A DNA stretch of 64,000 nt from Chryseobacterium aquaeductus (lineage in GTDB: Bacteria > Bacteroidota > Bacteroidia > Flavobacteriales > Weeksellaceae). This document shows, piece after piece, positions 1 to 8,157 of this stretch. The first letter of the stretch is position 1, and the number at the start of each line of letters is the position of its first letter. The notes below the pieces were generated by a model. That model did not search any database and was not told the origin of the DNA. It saw nothing but the letters and a program-made list of their open reading frames with translations. The position numbers and the translations under genes were made by a program. The stretch covers positions 2,356,001 through 2,420,000 of the forward strand of contig NZ_CAJIMS010000001.1 of the NCBI RefSeq assembly GCF_905175375.1. Direction: 5' to 3'.

Positions 1-1
1 T

Positions 2-1333
2 GCCTTGGAAGTCGCAAAGGAAGAGCCGAAGGAAGAGGAATATTCTTCAATAGAAGATTCTTTTGAAACTGAAGGTACAGAAAGCATTGAAACAGATTTC
101 GATGTCAACGATTATATTTATGATGATGAACCTAACTATAAGACCGCATCTAGTAATTATTCTGCAGATGATGAGGATTTTGATAATGAAAGTCTTTTAA
201 CAGAGGGTCAGTCTTTATATGACTATCTTTTGGAACAAATAAATCTGATTAACATCGGGCCAGATGATCTGAAGATTGCGGAGTACATCATTGGTAATTT
301 GGATACTGATGGTTATCTGCGACGTGAAGTAAAATCTATTGTCGATGATTTAGCTTTTTCACAAGGAATTTACACCTCTGTAGATAAGGTTGAAGATATT
401 TTAGAAAATTATATCCAAAAGCTTGATCCTTCAGGTGTAGGTGCTCGAGGTTTACAAGAATGCCTTCTTTTACAGATTGAAAAGAAAGTAAGCTCCAATA
501 AGGCTGTTTCTTTAGCTGCAAATATTTTGAGATTCCAGTTTGATGCTTTAACGAATAAGCATTATAATAAAATCATTCAGAAATATGATATTGAAGAGGA
601 TGATCTTAAAGACGCATTAGAGGAAATTGCTAAATTATCTCCCAAAGTTGGAGGAAATTTTGATACGCAAACGATTACAATCAATCAGGAGATTATTCCG
701 GATTTTGTCATTTCTGTAAAAGATGGCGTTGTGATTCCAATGTTGAATAGTAAAAATGCTCCAACGTTAAGAGTTTCTGAAGAGTATAAAGATATTTTGA
801 CCACATATTCTCACGATAAAAATTCGTCTGAACATAAACAAGCTGCGTTGTTCATTAAGCAAAAGCTTGATGCTGCAAAATGGTATATTGATGCAATTAA
901 CCAACGCCAGAATACTTTGTTGCAAACAATAAACGCAATTGTAAAATTCCAACACAATTATTTCATCACGGGTGATGAAAAATCTCTAAGACCTATGATT
1001 CTTAAAGATATTGCTGATATTACCGGTTTCGATATTTCTACAATCTCAAGAGTGGTAAAAAGTAAATATGCTGATACACCAAACGGTATTCTTTACTTAA
1101 AGGATTTGTTTTCTGACAGCCTGACGAATGATGACGGTGAAGAAGTTTCTACTAAAGAAATCAAGATGCATCTGCAGGAAGTCATCAGTAAAGAGAATAA
1201 AAGAAAACCACTCACTGATGATGCCTTGGTTGTCATTTTGAAGGAACAAGGCTACAATATTGCAAGACGTACGATTGCAAAATATAGAGAACAACTCAAT
1301 ATTCCGGTCGCCAGATTAAGGAAAGAATTATAA
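2..1333 (+). CDS. rpoN: RNA polymerase sigma-54 factor RpoN (5' partial)
   Basis: Sigma-54 directs RNA polymerase to -24/-12 promoters and needs an AAA+ activator. The window opens inside the gene, so the start and the glutamine-rich region I are missing. About 443 codons remain. The acidic stretch at the visible start matches the variable region II. It is followed by the core-binding domain (DGYLRREV, LDPSGVGARGLQECL) and the C-terminal DNA-binding domain. The RpoN box is clear near the C-terminus as ARRTIAKYRE, about 20 residues from the end. The gene ends at a strong hairpin shared with the converging gene. Family assignment is certain; only the N-terminus is unseen. Confidence 0.96.
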   Translation, partial: ALEVAKEEPKEEEYSSIEDSFETEGTESIETDFDVNDYIYDDEPNYKTASSNYSADDEDFDNESLLTEGQSLYDYLLEQINLINIGPDDLKIAEYIIGNLDTDGYLRREVKSIVDDLAFSQGIYTSVDKVEDILENYIQKLDPSGVGARGLQECLLLQIEKKVSSNKAVSLAANILRFQFDALTNKHYNKIIQKYDIEEDDLKDALEEIAKLSPKVGGNFDTQTITINQEIIPDFVISVKDGVVIPMLNSKNAPTLRVSEEYKDILTTYSHDKNSSEHKQAALFIKQKLDAAKWYIDAINQRQNTLLQTINAIVKFQHNYFITGDEKSLRPMILKDIADITGFDISTISRVVKSKYADTPNGILYLKDLFSDSLTNDDGEEVSTKEIKMHLQEVISKENKRKPLTDDALVVILKEQGYNIARRTIAKYREQLNIPVARLRKEL

Positions 1334-1334
1334 A

Positions 1335-1371
1335 AAAAAAAGCATTTCAAATTTTGAAATGCTTTTTTTTT
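1335..1371. terminator. Bidirectional terminator after rpoN
   Basis: An inverted repeat (AGCATTTCAA / TTGAAATGCT, 1341-1362) is flanked by an A-run on the left and a T-run on the right. It can act as an intrinsic terminator for rpoN on the plus strand and for the converging membrane-protein gene on the minus strand. Confidence 0.85.
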
Positions 1372-1391
1372 GATTAAAAACCAACTAAAAT

Positions 1392-2066
1392 TTATTGATC
1401 ATGAGAATCAATTTCTTTCAGCTGTTTAAGATTTTTATCTAATCTCTTAATGAGGATTCCGTATACAAGTCTGTAATATGCCCAAATAAGCAGCACACAA
1501 AGTACAGTGCTTATGATAAAACTAACTATAAATGCCATTATTGAAGAGTTTGCCATTTCAGTATTTTGATTTTGGATAGCATAAATTCCCAAAATGATAA
1601 GGGTAGAAGTGAAAATAATGACAATAATGATATTGATTAATATAAATGCATTCACTGTCTTTTTAAACTTTATAATTTTTAAGATAAATTCTTTTAGGTC
1701 GTCTTCAATCTTAATTTTTCGATAATTCTGATAAAATTTAATGACAAAGTATCCGGTTACTACCAATGTAATAATTTTGATAACCAGGTAAATATTATCA
1801 AGAATATCTTGTAAATGCTCATTTTTTTCAACTCCTAATTTTTGTAGAGAAGTAAGAAATGTATTAGATTCTTTATTTTGTAATATATAAAATAATCCGA
1901 AAGCGGTGAACAGTACAAATTCTATAACACTGATCCAGAATATGTATTTCACATAATTGCGTGATTTTTTGTTCAACATCTGAAGGATTTCAGAATTGTC
2001 ATATTTTGCTTGTACAGGTTGTTCCTGCCAGGTTTTCTTAAAGCTATCTAAATCAAATTCAGGCAT
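1392..2066 (-). CDS. Four-helix membrane protein coupled to an ECF sigma factor
   Basis: A 224-residue protein of no family I can name with confidence. A soluble N-terminus of about 40 residues (with DSFKKTWQEQP) is followed by four hydrophobic segments at roughly 40-62, 92-112, 139-163 and 176-205, and a short charged tail. Its start overlaps the end of the sigma-factor gene by 8 bp, so the two are almost surely translated together. A membrane protein directly behind an ECF sigma gene is the usual place for an anti-sigma factor, so sequestering the sigma factor at the membrane is a reasonable inference. I see no recognised anti-sigma zinc motif. Confidence 0.75.
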   Translation of the reverse strand: MPEFDLDSFKKTWQEQPVQAKYDNSEILQMLNKKSRNYVKYIFWISVIEFVLFTAFGLFYILQNKESNTFLTSLQKLGVEKNEHLQDILDNIYLVIKIITLVVTGYFVIKFYQNYRKIKIEDDLKEFILKIIKFKKTVNAFILINIIIVIIFTSTLIILGIYAIQNQNTEMANSSIMAFIVSFIISTVLCVLLIWAYYRLVYGILIKRLDKNLKQLKEIDSHDQ

Positions 2067-2550
2067 TTTTCTCCATTTTTTCTTTAAGGACTTTCTTTAG
2101 TCTGTTCATCTTTACACGCGCATTGACTTCAGTTATTCCAAGATTTTCTGCAATGTCTTTGTAAGGAAGATCATCCAAGTACATCATCACAATTGCGCGT
2201 TCTACGTTAGGAAGGGTTTTTATCACAGTGTAGAGCAGCGATATTTGTTGTTGCTTATCGTCGTCATCTTCTATAAAGTCTCTGTGATTAATGTCAAGCT
2301 CGTTGGTAGGTAAGCTTTTGCTTTTCTTTCTGAAAAGCGTAATTGCAGTGTTAAGAGCTACACGATACATCCAGGTAGATATTTTTGAATTTCCTTTGAA
2401 TGAATCATAACTTCTCCATAATTGCAAAACAATTTCCTGAAAAAGATCTTCTTCATCCTCTAGAGAATTGGTGTATAGACGCGAGACTTTTATAATCAAA
2501 CCTTGATTATCTTTTATAAGTTGCGCAAATTCTTTCTCTTTAGAAATCAA
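2059..2550 (-). CDS. ECF-family RNA polymerase sigma factor
   Basis: A 163-residue sigma-70 family factor of the extracytoplasmic-function type. Region 2 spans about residues 15-75 with the core-binding and -10 reading segment (DLFQEIVLQLW, then STWMYRVALNTA). Region 4 is a helix-turn-helix at about 110-155 (LPYKDIAENLGITEVNARVKMNRLKK). Regions 1 and 3 are absent, as expected. No ATG lies in frame upstream, so the start is probably TTG at 2550, an uncommon codon that may keep expression low. It precedes and overlaps the four-helix membrane gene. An 8-bp tandem repeat lies just upstream. Confidence 0.93.
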   Translation of the reverse strand: MISKEKEFAQLIKDNQGLIIKVSRLYTNSLEDEEDLFQEIVLQLWRSYDSFKGNSKISTWMYRVALNTAITLFRKKSKSLPTNELDINHRDFIEDDDDKQQQISLLYTVIKTLPNVERAIVMMYLDDLPYKDIAENLGITEVNARVKMNRLKKVLKEKMEKNA

Positions 2551-2581
2551 AATGATAAATAATTGCCACGAAGATATGATA

Positions 2582-2659
2582 TAATTTAATAATTTAATAA
2601 TTTAATAATTTAATAATTTAATAATTTAATAATTTAATAATTTAATAATTTAATAATTT
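2582..2659. repeat. 8-bp tandem repeat, about 9.75 copies of TAATTTAA
   Basis: The unit TAATTTAA is repeated without interruption for 78 bp, beginning 32 bp upstream of the ECF sigma start codon on the minus strand. It is non-coding. Perfect short repeats like this change copy number by slippage, so the spacing upstream of the sigma gene may vary between cells. Confidence 0.97.
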
Positions 2660-2757
2660 GAAAATGAATAGAGTCACTGTCTAGACAAACGTTCTGGAAT
2701 ACAAAACGAAATAAAAATTTTCAAATTATCTCATTAGCAAATTTTCAAATTAACACG

Positions 2758-2765
2758 TATCTTTG
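2758..2765 (+). promoter_or_regulatory. -7 promoter element of rnpB
   Basis: TATCTTTG matches the Bacteroidota -7 consensus TAnnTTTG exactly and sits 5 bp upstream of the first paired base of the RNase P RNA. No convincing -33 TTG is seen at the usual distance. Confidence 0.8.
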
Positions 2766-2769
2766 CAGC

Positions 2770-3093
2770 CACGAGAAAGTCGGCTTGTTGATTCTTGTTT
2801 CGGCAAGGGTAGGAAAGTCCGGACACCATAGAGCAGCAAAGCGGATAACATCCGTCATCCGTGAGGATAGGACAAGTGCAACAGAAAGCAAGTACAGTTC
2901 GGCTGTAGTGAAACCAGGTAAACTCTTTGTGGTGCAATGATAAGTATATCGGTTCTTTTCAGCAATGAAAATAGGGGCGGCTCGTCCTGAAAACCGAGGG
3001 GTAATCAGCTCAAGTTTTGCAGCAATGTAAAGCGTAGATAAATAACAGGCACTTTTTAGGAAGTACAAAATCCGGCTTACAGATTTTCTCGTG
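2770..3093 (+). ncRNA. rnpB: RNase P RNA (bacterial type A)
   Basis: This is the catalytic RNA of RNase P, which removes 5' leaders from pre-tRNAs. The 5' conserved block (AGGAAAGTCCGGACACCATA, near 2810) and the 3' conserved block (AAAATCCGGCTTACAGA, near 3067) are both present on the plus strand. Helix P1 closes the molecule: CACGAGAAA at 2770-2778 pairs with TTTCTCGTG at 3085-3093. The sequence AGGGGCGGCTCGTCC lies in the middle part. A T-run follows directly and probably ends transcription. The open reading frames that cross this region on both strands are chance overlaps. The length, about 324 nt, fits the family. Confidence 0.95.
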
Positions 3094-3115
3094 ATTTTTT
3101 TAGTTGGAACTTTAA

Positions 3116-3167
3116 AGCTGGAAGAAGGAATTTTTTTAAAAAATAATCATAATTCCATTTACCAGCT
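3116..3167. terminator. Imperfect hairpin between rnpB and the PPK2 gene
   Basis: AGCTGG (3116-3121) pairs with CCAGCT (3162-3167), and GGAATT (3127-3132) with AATTCC (3151-3156), around a T/A-rich centre. It lies just past the 3' end of the minus-strand PPK2 gene and may end that transcript. No clean T-run follows, so the function is uncertain. Confidence 0.4.
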
Positions 3168-3182
3168 CTTATCTTTCCTTAT

Positions 3183-4052
3183 TTATTCACTTTCCAACTG
3201 CTTTTTCGAGTCTTCCAAACCCTTTTTTTCTTCCGCAGAAAGTTTTGGGTATTGTAAATTCATTTTCTCTAAAGTATCAATAATGATTTGTATTGCTGCT
3301 AACCTCGCAAACCATTTGTTATCTGCGGGAATTACGTACCACGGTGCTTCATCTTTTGATGTTTCATTGATGGCGGTTTCGTAGCAATCCATGTATTCAT
3401 CAAATAAAGCTCTTTCGGGTAGATCTGCGGCAGAAAATTTCCAATTTTTTTCCTGTTCGTCTATTCGATCTAAAAGCCTTTTCTTTTGTTCATCTTTTGA
3501 AACATGAAGAAATATCTTGATGATTGTGGTTCCGTTTTGAGATAAATGTTTTTCGAAATTTCTAATGCTTTCGTAACGGTTTTCCCAAAATCCTTTATCG
3601 AAATCTTTAACTGACGACCATGTTTTTTCACTTAAATTATATTCCGGATGCACTTTACAAACCAAAACACTTTCATAGTGAGATCTGTTGAAAATTCCAA
3701 TCATTCCTTTTTGAGGTAAAGCCAAATAATGTCTCCACAAAAAATCGTGCGAATACTCTTTTGAACTTGGCGTTTTAAAACTTGTAACATTACAGCCCTG
3801 CGGATTTACACCGCCAAAAACGTGTTCTATAAGACTATCTTTGCCTGCGGCATCCATTGCCTGAAGTATAACCAATAGAGATTTACTTCCATCAGCATAC
3901 AGTTTTTCCTGCAACTCACGAAGTTTTTCTTTTTCCTGAATAAGTATCTGAACTCCTTCTTCCTTGGTGAGTTTTCCATTATATTCAGTGGAGGCTTTTT
4001 TGATTGTAAAATTATCTTTTACTAAAAAATCGTCTGAGAAATTGTCTGCCAT
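3183..4052 (-). CDS. PPK2-family polyphosphate kinase
   Basis: A 289-residue polyphosphate:nucleotide phosphotransferase. PPK2 enzymes move phosphate between polyphosphate and nucleoside mono- or diphosphates in the cytoplasm. The Walker A motif is at about 66-72 (MDAAGKDS), followed by GGVNPQGCNVTSFKTPS. The Walker B-like GMIGIFNRSHYE is at about 116-127 and an arginine-rich lid segment (KKRLLDRIDEQEKNWKFS) follows. The length and the single domain fit one-domain PPK2 proteins. The GxNPxGxxVxSFKxPS form resembles class II/III enzymes; whether the acceptor is AMP, ADP or both cannot be read from sequence. It is a single gene facing rnpB. Confidence 0.93.
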   Translation of the reverse strand: MADNFSDDFLVKDNFTIKKASTEYNGKLTKEEGVQILIQEKEKLRELQEKLYADGSKSLLVILQAMDAAGKDSLIEHVFGGVNPQGCNVTSFKTPSSKEYSHDFLWRHYLALPQKGMIGIFNRSHYESVLVCKVHPEYNLSEKTWSSVKDFDKGFWENRYESIRNFEKHLSQNGTTIIKIFLHVSKDEQKKRLLDRIDEQEKNWKFSAADLPERALFDEYMDCYETAINETSKDEAPWYVIPADNKWFARLAAIQIIIDTLEKMNLQYPKLSAEEKKGLEDSKKQLESE

Positions 4053-4107
4053 TTGATCAAAAATTTATTTAAATACTAAAATGTTATTTAGATGAATTAA
4101 ATATAAT

Positions 4108-4134
4108 AAAAAAACCGCCTCAAATGAGACGGTT
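4108..4134 (-). terminator. Terminator of the DUF1573 gene
   Basis: On the minus strand, AACCGTCTC pairs with GAGGCGGTT across a 4-nt loop and is followed by a T-run. It lies 24 bp past the stop codon of the DUF1573 gene. Confidence 0.85.
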
Positions 4135-4157
4135 CGGCAATATTTTTAGAAATATTA

Positions 4158-4625
4158 TTAATTTCTTGCAGCTACTTTTTTAGCAGTCTTAGCAGCTTTC
4201 TTTTCAGCTTTAGCAGCAGCTTTTTGTTCAGCCGGAGTCAAAACTTTAGGCTCAGGTGCGTTTGCGTTCACATCACCTTTAATGTAAATTACGCTTCTGC
4301 TGTTTACAGGATCATTAGAAAATACTTCAATCATTTTGTTGAATGCTCCCGGAGTAGCTGTATTGTATCCAACTTTAATTTTAGCTGATTTTCCAGGTAA
4401 AATAGGATCTTGGCTAAATTCAGGAGTCGTACATCCACAAGATGGCTTTACATTTGAAATGATCAAAGGCTTATCACCTGTGTTAGTTACATTGAAAAAT
4501 CTATTACCGTCAGAACTAGGCTTTATTACGCCATAATCGAAAGTAGTTTTGTCAAATGTAATGGTCTGTGCAGATGCTAATGCAAATGTTCCGAATAATG
4601 CAATTCCTGCAATTAATGTTTTCAT
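4158..4625 (-). CDS. Secreted DUF1573 protein
   Basis: A 155-residue exported protein. The start at 4625 (MKTLIAGIALFGTFALASAQ) gives a normal signal peptide. A longer TTG-initiated reading from 4670 is unlikely because a TAnnTTTG promoter overlaps it. The mature part is a single DUF1573 Ig-like domain with the family's SCGCTTPEFSQDPI and PGKSAKIKVGYNT segments, typical of flavobacterial periplasmic proteins. The molecular role is unknown. The C-terminal 30 residues are almost all alanine and lysine, a low-complexity basic tail that may contact envelope or nucleic-acid polyanions; that is inference. It is divergent from valS. Confidence 0.9.
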   Translation of the reverse strand: MKTLIAGIALFGTFALASAQTITFDKTTFDYGVIKPSSDGNRFFNVTNTGDKPLIISNVKPSCGCTTPEFSQDPILPGKSAKIKVGYNTATPGAFNKMIEVFSNDPVNSRSVIYIKGDVNANAPEPKVLTPAEQKAAAKAEKKAAKTAKKVAARN

Positions 4626-4667
4626 ATTCTTGAATGTTAATATGTTTGTTAGATAAATTTTGAGAAA

Positions 4668-4675
4668 CAAAGTTA
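4668..4675 (-). promoter_or_regulatory. -7 promoter element of the DUF1573 gene
   Basis: Read on the minus strand this is TAACTTTG, an exact TAnnTTTG match 42 bp upstream of the ATG at 4625. It overlaps the alternative TTG at 4670 and so argues against that start. Confidence 0.75.
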
Positions 4676-4717
4676 AAAATTATTTTAATTATTACTTATA
4701 ATTTTTTTACTTTAAAC

Positions 4718-4725
4718 TATTTTTG
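4718..4725 (+). promoter_or_regulatory. -7 promoter element of valS
   Basis: TATTTTTG matches TAnnTTTG and lies 28 bp upstream of the valS start. It is back to back with the DUF1573 promoter in a 128-bp divergent spacer. Confidence 0.7.
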
Positions 4726-4753
4726 CAAATTATAAGCCAAAGAATTAGAATTT

Positions 4754-7384
4754 ATGCAGATTTCAGACAAATATAATCCACAGGAAACAGAACAGAAATG
4801 GTACAATTACTGGCTGGAAAACAAATATTTCCATTCAGAACCCAATGAGAAGCCGCCTTATACGGTTGTAATTCCTCCACCGAACGTCACAGGAATTCTT
4901 CACATGGGTCACATGTTGAATAATACCATTCAGGATGTTTTGGTACGTCGTGCAAGAATGCAGGGGTTTAATACCTGTTGGGTTCCGGGAACAGACCACG
5001 CTTCGATCGCTACTGAAGCGAAAGTTGTGGCTAAACTAAAGTCTGAAGGAATCAATAAATCTGATATCACTCGTGAAGAATTTCTGAAACACGCCTGGGA
5101 TTGGACTGATAAATACGGTGGAACCATCCTTGAACAGTTGAAAAAACTAGGTTGTTCTTGCGATTGGGACAGAACTCGTTTTACTTTGGAAGACAAAATG
5201 TCTCAGCAGGTAATCAAAAGTTTTGTTGATCTCTATAATAAAGGTCTTATCTACAGAGGATACAGAATGGTGAACTGGGATCCGGAGGCAAAAACCAATA
5301 TTTCTGACGAAGAAGTAATCTTTAAAGAACAAAACGGAAAATTATATTATTTAAAATATAAAATTGAATCTTCGACGGGCTCAGATACCGATGAATATTT
5401 GTCTGTTGCAACAACTCGCCCTGAAACGATTTTCGGAGATACTGCTGTTTGCATCAATCCAAATGACGAGAGATATGCTCATCTTAAAGGTAAAAGTGTA
5501 ATTGTACCGATCGTTAACAGAGTTATTCCGATTATTGAGGACGAATACGTTGATATTGAATTCGGGACGGGAGCATTGAAAATTACTCCGGCGCACGATA
5601 TTAATGATTATGAGATTGGACAAAAACACAATCTTCCGATGATTGATTCTTTGGACGATGATGGAAATCTGAACGATCACGGTTTACATTATGCCGGAAA
5701 AAATAGATTTGATGTAAGAAAGCAAATTGCAAAAGAATTAGAAGAAAACGATCTTTTATTAAAAGCAGAAGATTATGTAAATAAAGTAGGAACATCTGAA
5801 AGAACTGGTGCCGTGATTGAACCGAAAGTTTCTGTTCAGTGGTTTTTGAAAATGTCTGATATCGCAAAACCTGCATTGGATGTTGTGATGAATGACGAAG
5901 TAAAATTTTATCCTGAAAAATTTAAAAATACTTACAAACACTGGATGGACAACATCCGTGACTGGAATATTTCACGTCAGCTTTGGTGGGGACAGCAAAT
6001 TCCTGCCTTCTATTATGGTGACGGAGAAAATGACTTCGTAGTTGCAGAAAACATTGAAGAAGCTTTAAATTTAGCTAAAGAAAAAACCAACAACCAACAA
6101 CTAACAACTGACAACCTAAAACAAGACGAAGACGCTCTTGACACTTGGTTCTCATCATGGTTGTGGCCAATGTCGGTGTTTGACGGATTGCTTGATCCAG
6201 ATAATAAAGATATTAATTACTATTACCCGACTTCAGATTTGGTTACAGGTCCAGATATTATTTTCTTCTGGGTTGCCAGAATGATCATGGCGGGGTTAGA
6301 ATTTAAAGGTGAAGTTCCATTCAAAAATGTTTATTTTACAGGAATTGTAAGAGACAAGCAAAGAAGAAAAATGTCTAAACAATTGGGCAATTCTCCAGAT
6401 CCTTTAGATTTGATTTCTCAATATGGTGCAGATGGAGTACGTGTAGGAAGTTTATTGAGTTCTGCAGCTGGAAATGATTTGTTGTTTGATGAAGACTTAA
6501 TGGTTCAGGGAAGAAATTTCATGACAAAAATATGGAATGCTTTCCGCTTGACTCAAAACTGGAATAAGGAAGATAAACCACTGATTGCCTCAGATATTCA
6601 GGCAATTGAATGGTTTGAAAATCAATTAAATAAATCAATTGCTGAAATTAATGATCAGTTTGAAAAATTCAGAATTTCTGATGCGTTGCATTTGATTCAA
6701 AAATTAGTAAAAGATGATTTCTGCGGATGGTATCTTGAAGCGATTAAACCAAATTACGGAGAAGGAATTTCCAAAGAAGTATATGATCAGACGATTGTTT
6801 TCTTCGAAGAATTGATGAAGCTGTTGCATCCGTTTATGCCATTTTTGTCAGAAGAATTGTGGCAATTGATTTCAGAAAGAAAACCTGAAGAAGCATTGGT
6901 AATCGCTCAGCAAAAGAAAGCAGAAGAATTTGATCAAAACATTATTGAAAATTTTGAAACTGCAGAAGAGATCATTTCCGGAGTAAGAAATTACCGTCAA
7001 ACAAAGGGAATTTCGCCAAGAGAAGCCGTTGAAGTTTATACAAATGCTTCGAATTTTGAAAACGAAGCGGTAGTACGAAAGTTAGCCAGTATTTCTGAAA
7101 TTCATTTTAGCGAGAAAACAGATAAACCAAGCTTTACTTTCTTGGTAGGATCAACTGAACTTTCAATTCCTTTAAGTGAGAAACTAGATTTAGAAGAAGA
7201 AAAAAGCAAAACAGAAGAAGAAGTTAAATATCTGAAAGGATTTCTAATTTCTGTTGACAAAAAACTTTCTAATGAAAAATTTGTTGCCAATGCAAAACCT
7301 GAAGTGGTAGAGGTTGAGCGCAAGAAACAAAAGGATGCGCAGGATAAAATTGCTATTCTGGAAGAAAAATTGAAGAGTTTATAA
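4754..7384 (+). CDS. valS: Valine--tRNA ligase
   Basis: Cytoplasmic class Ia synthetase that charges tRNA-Val. The 876-residue length is normal. The signature PPPNVTGILHMGH at about residues 41-53 carries the HIGH motif in its HMGH form, and KMSKQ is at about 539-543. The CP1 editing domain lies between them (TTRPETIFGDTAV, with GTGALKITPAHD and the NDYEIG segment). The catalytic core includes DWNISRQLWWGQQIP and the DALDTWFSSWLWP block. The last 60 residues are a charged coiled coil typical of ValRS tRNA binding. The start MQISDKYNPQ is the usual one. It is transcribed from its own promoter, divergent from the DUF1573 gene. Confidence 0.98.
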   Translation: MQISDKYNPQETEQKWYNYWLENKYFHSEPNEKPPYTVVIPPPNVTGILHMGHMLNNTIQDVLVRRARMQGFNTCWVPGTDHASIATEAKVVAKLKSEGINKSDITREEFLKHAWDWTDKYGGTILEQLKKLGCSCDWDRTRFTLEDKMSQQVIKSFVDLYNKGLIYRGYRMVNWDPEAKTNISDEEVIFKEQNGKLYYLKYKIESSTGSDTDEYLSVATTRPETIFGDTAVCINPNDERYAHLKGKSVIVPIVNRVIPIIEDEYVDIEFGTGALKITPAHDINDYEIGQKHNLPMIDSLDDDGNLNDHGLHYAGKNRFDVRKQIAKELEENDLLLKAEDYVNKVGTSERTGAVIEPKVSVQWFLKMSDIAKPALDVVMNDEVKFYPEKFKNTYKHWMDNIRDWNISRQLWWGQQIPAFYYGDGENDFVVAENIEEALNLAKEKTNNQQLTTDNLKQDEDALDTWFSSWLWPMSVFDGLLDPDNKDINYYYPTSDLVTGPDIIFFWVARMIMAGLEFKGEVPFKNVYFTGIVRDKQRRKMSKQLGNSPDPLDLISQYGADGVRVGSLLSSAAGNDLLFDEDLMVQGRNFMTKIWNAFRLTQNWNKEDKPLIASDIQAIEWFENQLNKSIAEINDQFEKFRISDALHLIQKLVKDDFCGWYLEAIKPNYGEGISKEVYDQTIVFFEELMKLLHPFMPFLSEELWQLISERKPEEALVIAQQKKAEEFDQNIIENFETAEEIISGVRNYRQTKGISPREAVEVYTNASNFENEAVVRKLASISEIHFSEKTDKPSFTFLVGSTELSIPLSEKLDLEEEKSKTEEEVKYLKGFLISVDKKLSNEKFVANAKPEVVEVERKKQKDAQDKIAILEEKLKSL

Positions 7385-7389
7385 TATTA

Positions 7390-7444
7390 AAGGTTTAGGC
7401 TAAGGTTGAGTCTAAAAATTATCCTAAACCTTAATCTTAGCCTT
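7390..7444. repeat. Nested inverted repeat between valS and the DUF4241 gene
   Basis: AAGGTTTAGG (7390-7399) pairs with CCTAAACCTT (7423-7432), and GGCTAAG (7398-7404) pairs with CTTAGCC (7436-7442). The two stems overlap and would compete. There is no T-run, so it looks more like a mobile or intergenic repeat than a classical terminator. Confidence 0.6.
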
Positions 7445-7454
7445 AAAATTTAAA

Positions 7455-8096
7455 ATGACACATTTAGAAAACATAAAAAAACTATTCTCAAAAAACTTCG
7501 TAGAAAGTCCGCTGCTCGAAAGTTTTGACGTGGGAAAAATATATCTATCAACCGGGAAACTGGTTGCTTGCGATCCTTTAATTACAAATGATATGCAACC
7601 TTTTACTGATATTTTCCCTAAAGGAGACTTTGCTGTTTTGCTTCACAAAGAAAGAGAAAGTAATTGCGTGGCTTATGCTGAAATTATTTTCAAAGATGCA
7701 GAAATAACATCATGGAAATTGGCTACAACAGAAAGTCAAAACATAAAAGATTTAGCTGAGGGTGAAGTTTTCGGTTATCCCGTAGAAAGCGGAATGGGCT
7801 GTTTTATGGATGTTGAAACGCAGAAAAGTCTTAATGATTTAGAACAAAAATTATATCATAGAAAAGGAGATGATTTTATGGGAATTTACGAAGAATTCTT
7901 CCATGAGCATTTTTTTGATGAGAAAGGTGCGATAGATCAATATGCTTTTCTGAAACCTTCTGAAGAAATTCCGGGAACGATTTTCGGTTTTGAGACAGGT
8001 TATGGAGAAGGTTTTTACGCAAGCTATATTGCTTATGATCATAACGATAATCCTGTAAAAATTGTTACTGAATTTATTGAGATTTTGGTCAATTAA
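7455..8096 (+). CDS. DUF4241 protein
   Basis: A 213-residue cytoplasmic protein of the DUF4241 family; its function is unknown. The family features are the ending of the first half (TGKLVACDPLI) and the glycine-rich GYPVESGMGCFMDVET at about residues 117-132. The C-terminal FGFETGYGEGFYASYIAYD segment also fits. DUF4241 proteins occur widely in bacteria, often singly or near polymorphic toxin and immunity loci; no toxin gene is visible here. It follows valS after a 70-bp spacer with an inverted repeat. Confidence 0.85.
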   Translation: MTHLENIKKLFSKNFVESPLLESFDVGKIYLSTGKLVACDPLITNDMQPFTDIFPKGDFAVLLHKERESNCVAYAEIIFKDAEITSWKLATTESQNIKDLAEGEVFGYPVESGMGCFMDVETQKSLNDLEQKLYHRKGDDFMGIYEEFFHEHFFDEKGAIDQYAFLKPSEEIPGTIFGFETGYGEGFYASYIAYDHNDNPVKIVTEFIEILVN

Positions 8097-8157
8097 AAAT
8101 ATTTGTTTTTTGTAAGATTAAGTTGTTTAAATTTACCGAAAGCAAAAAGTATAAAAT

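Noticed and set aside
2734..3068. Reading frames on the minus strand across 2734-3068
   Set aside because: They lie inside the RNase P RNA, whose conserved blocks and P1 helix are clear on the plus strand. No protein domain is seen.
4626..4670. A longer DUF1573 protein from TTG 4670
   Set aside because: The extra 15 residues precede a normal signal peptide, and a TAnnTTTG promoter overlaps the TTG.
4930..7323. Several minus-strand reading frames inside valS
   Set aside because: They show no domain or start signal and lie within a fully conserved valS. They are shadows of its codon use.
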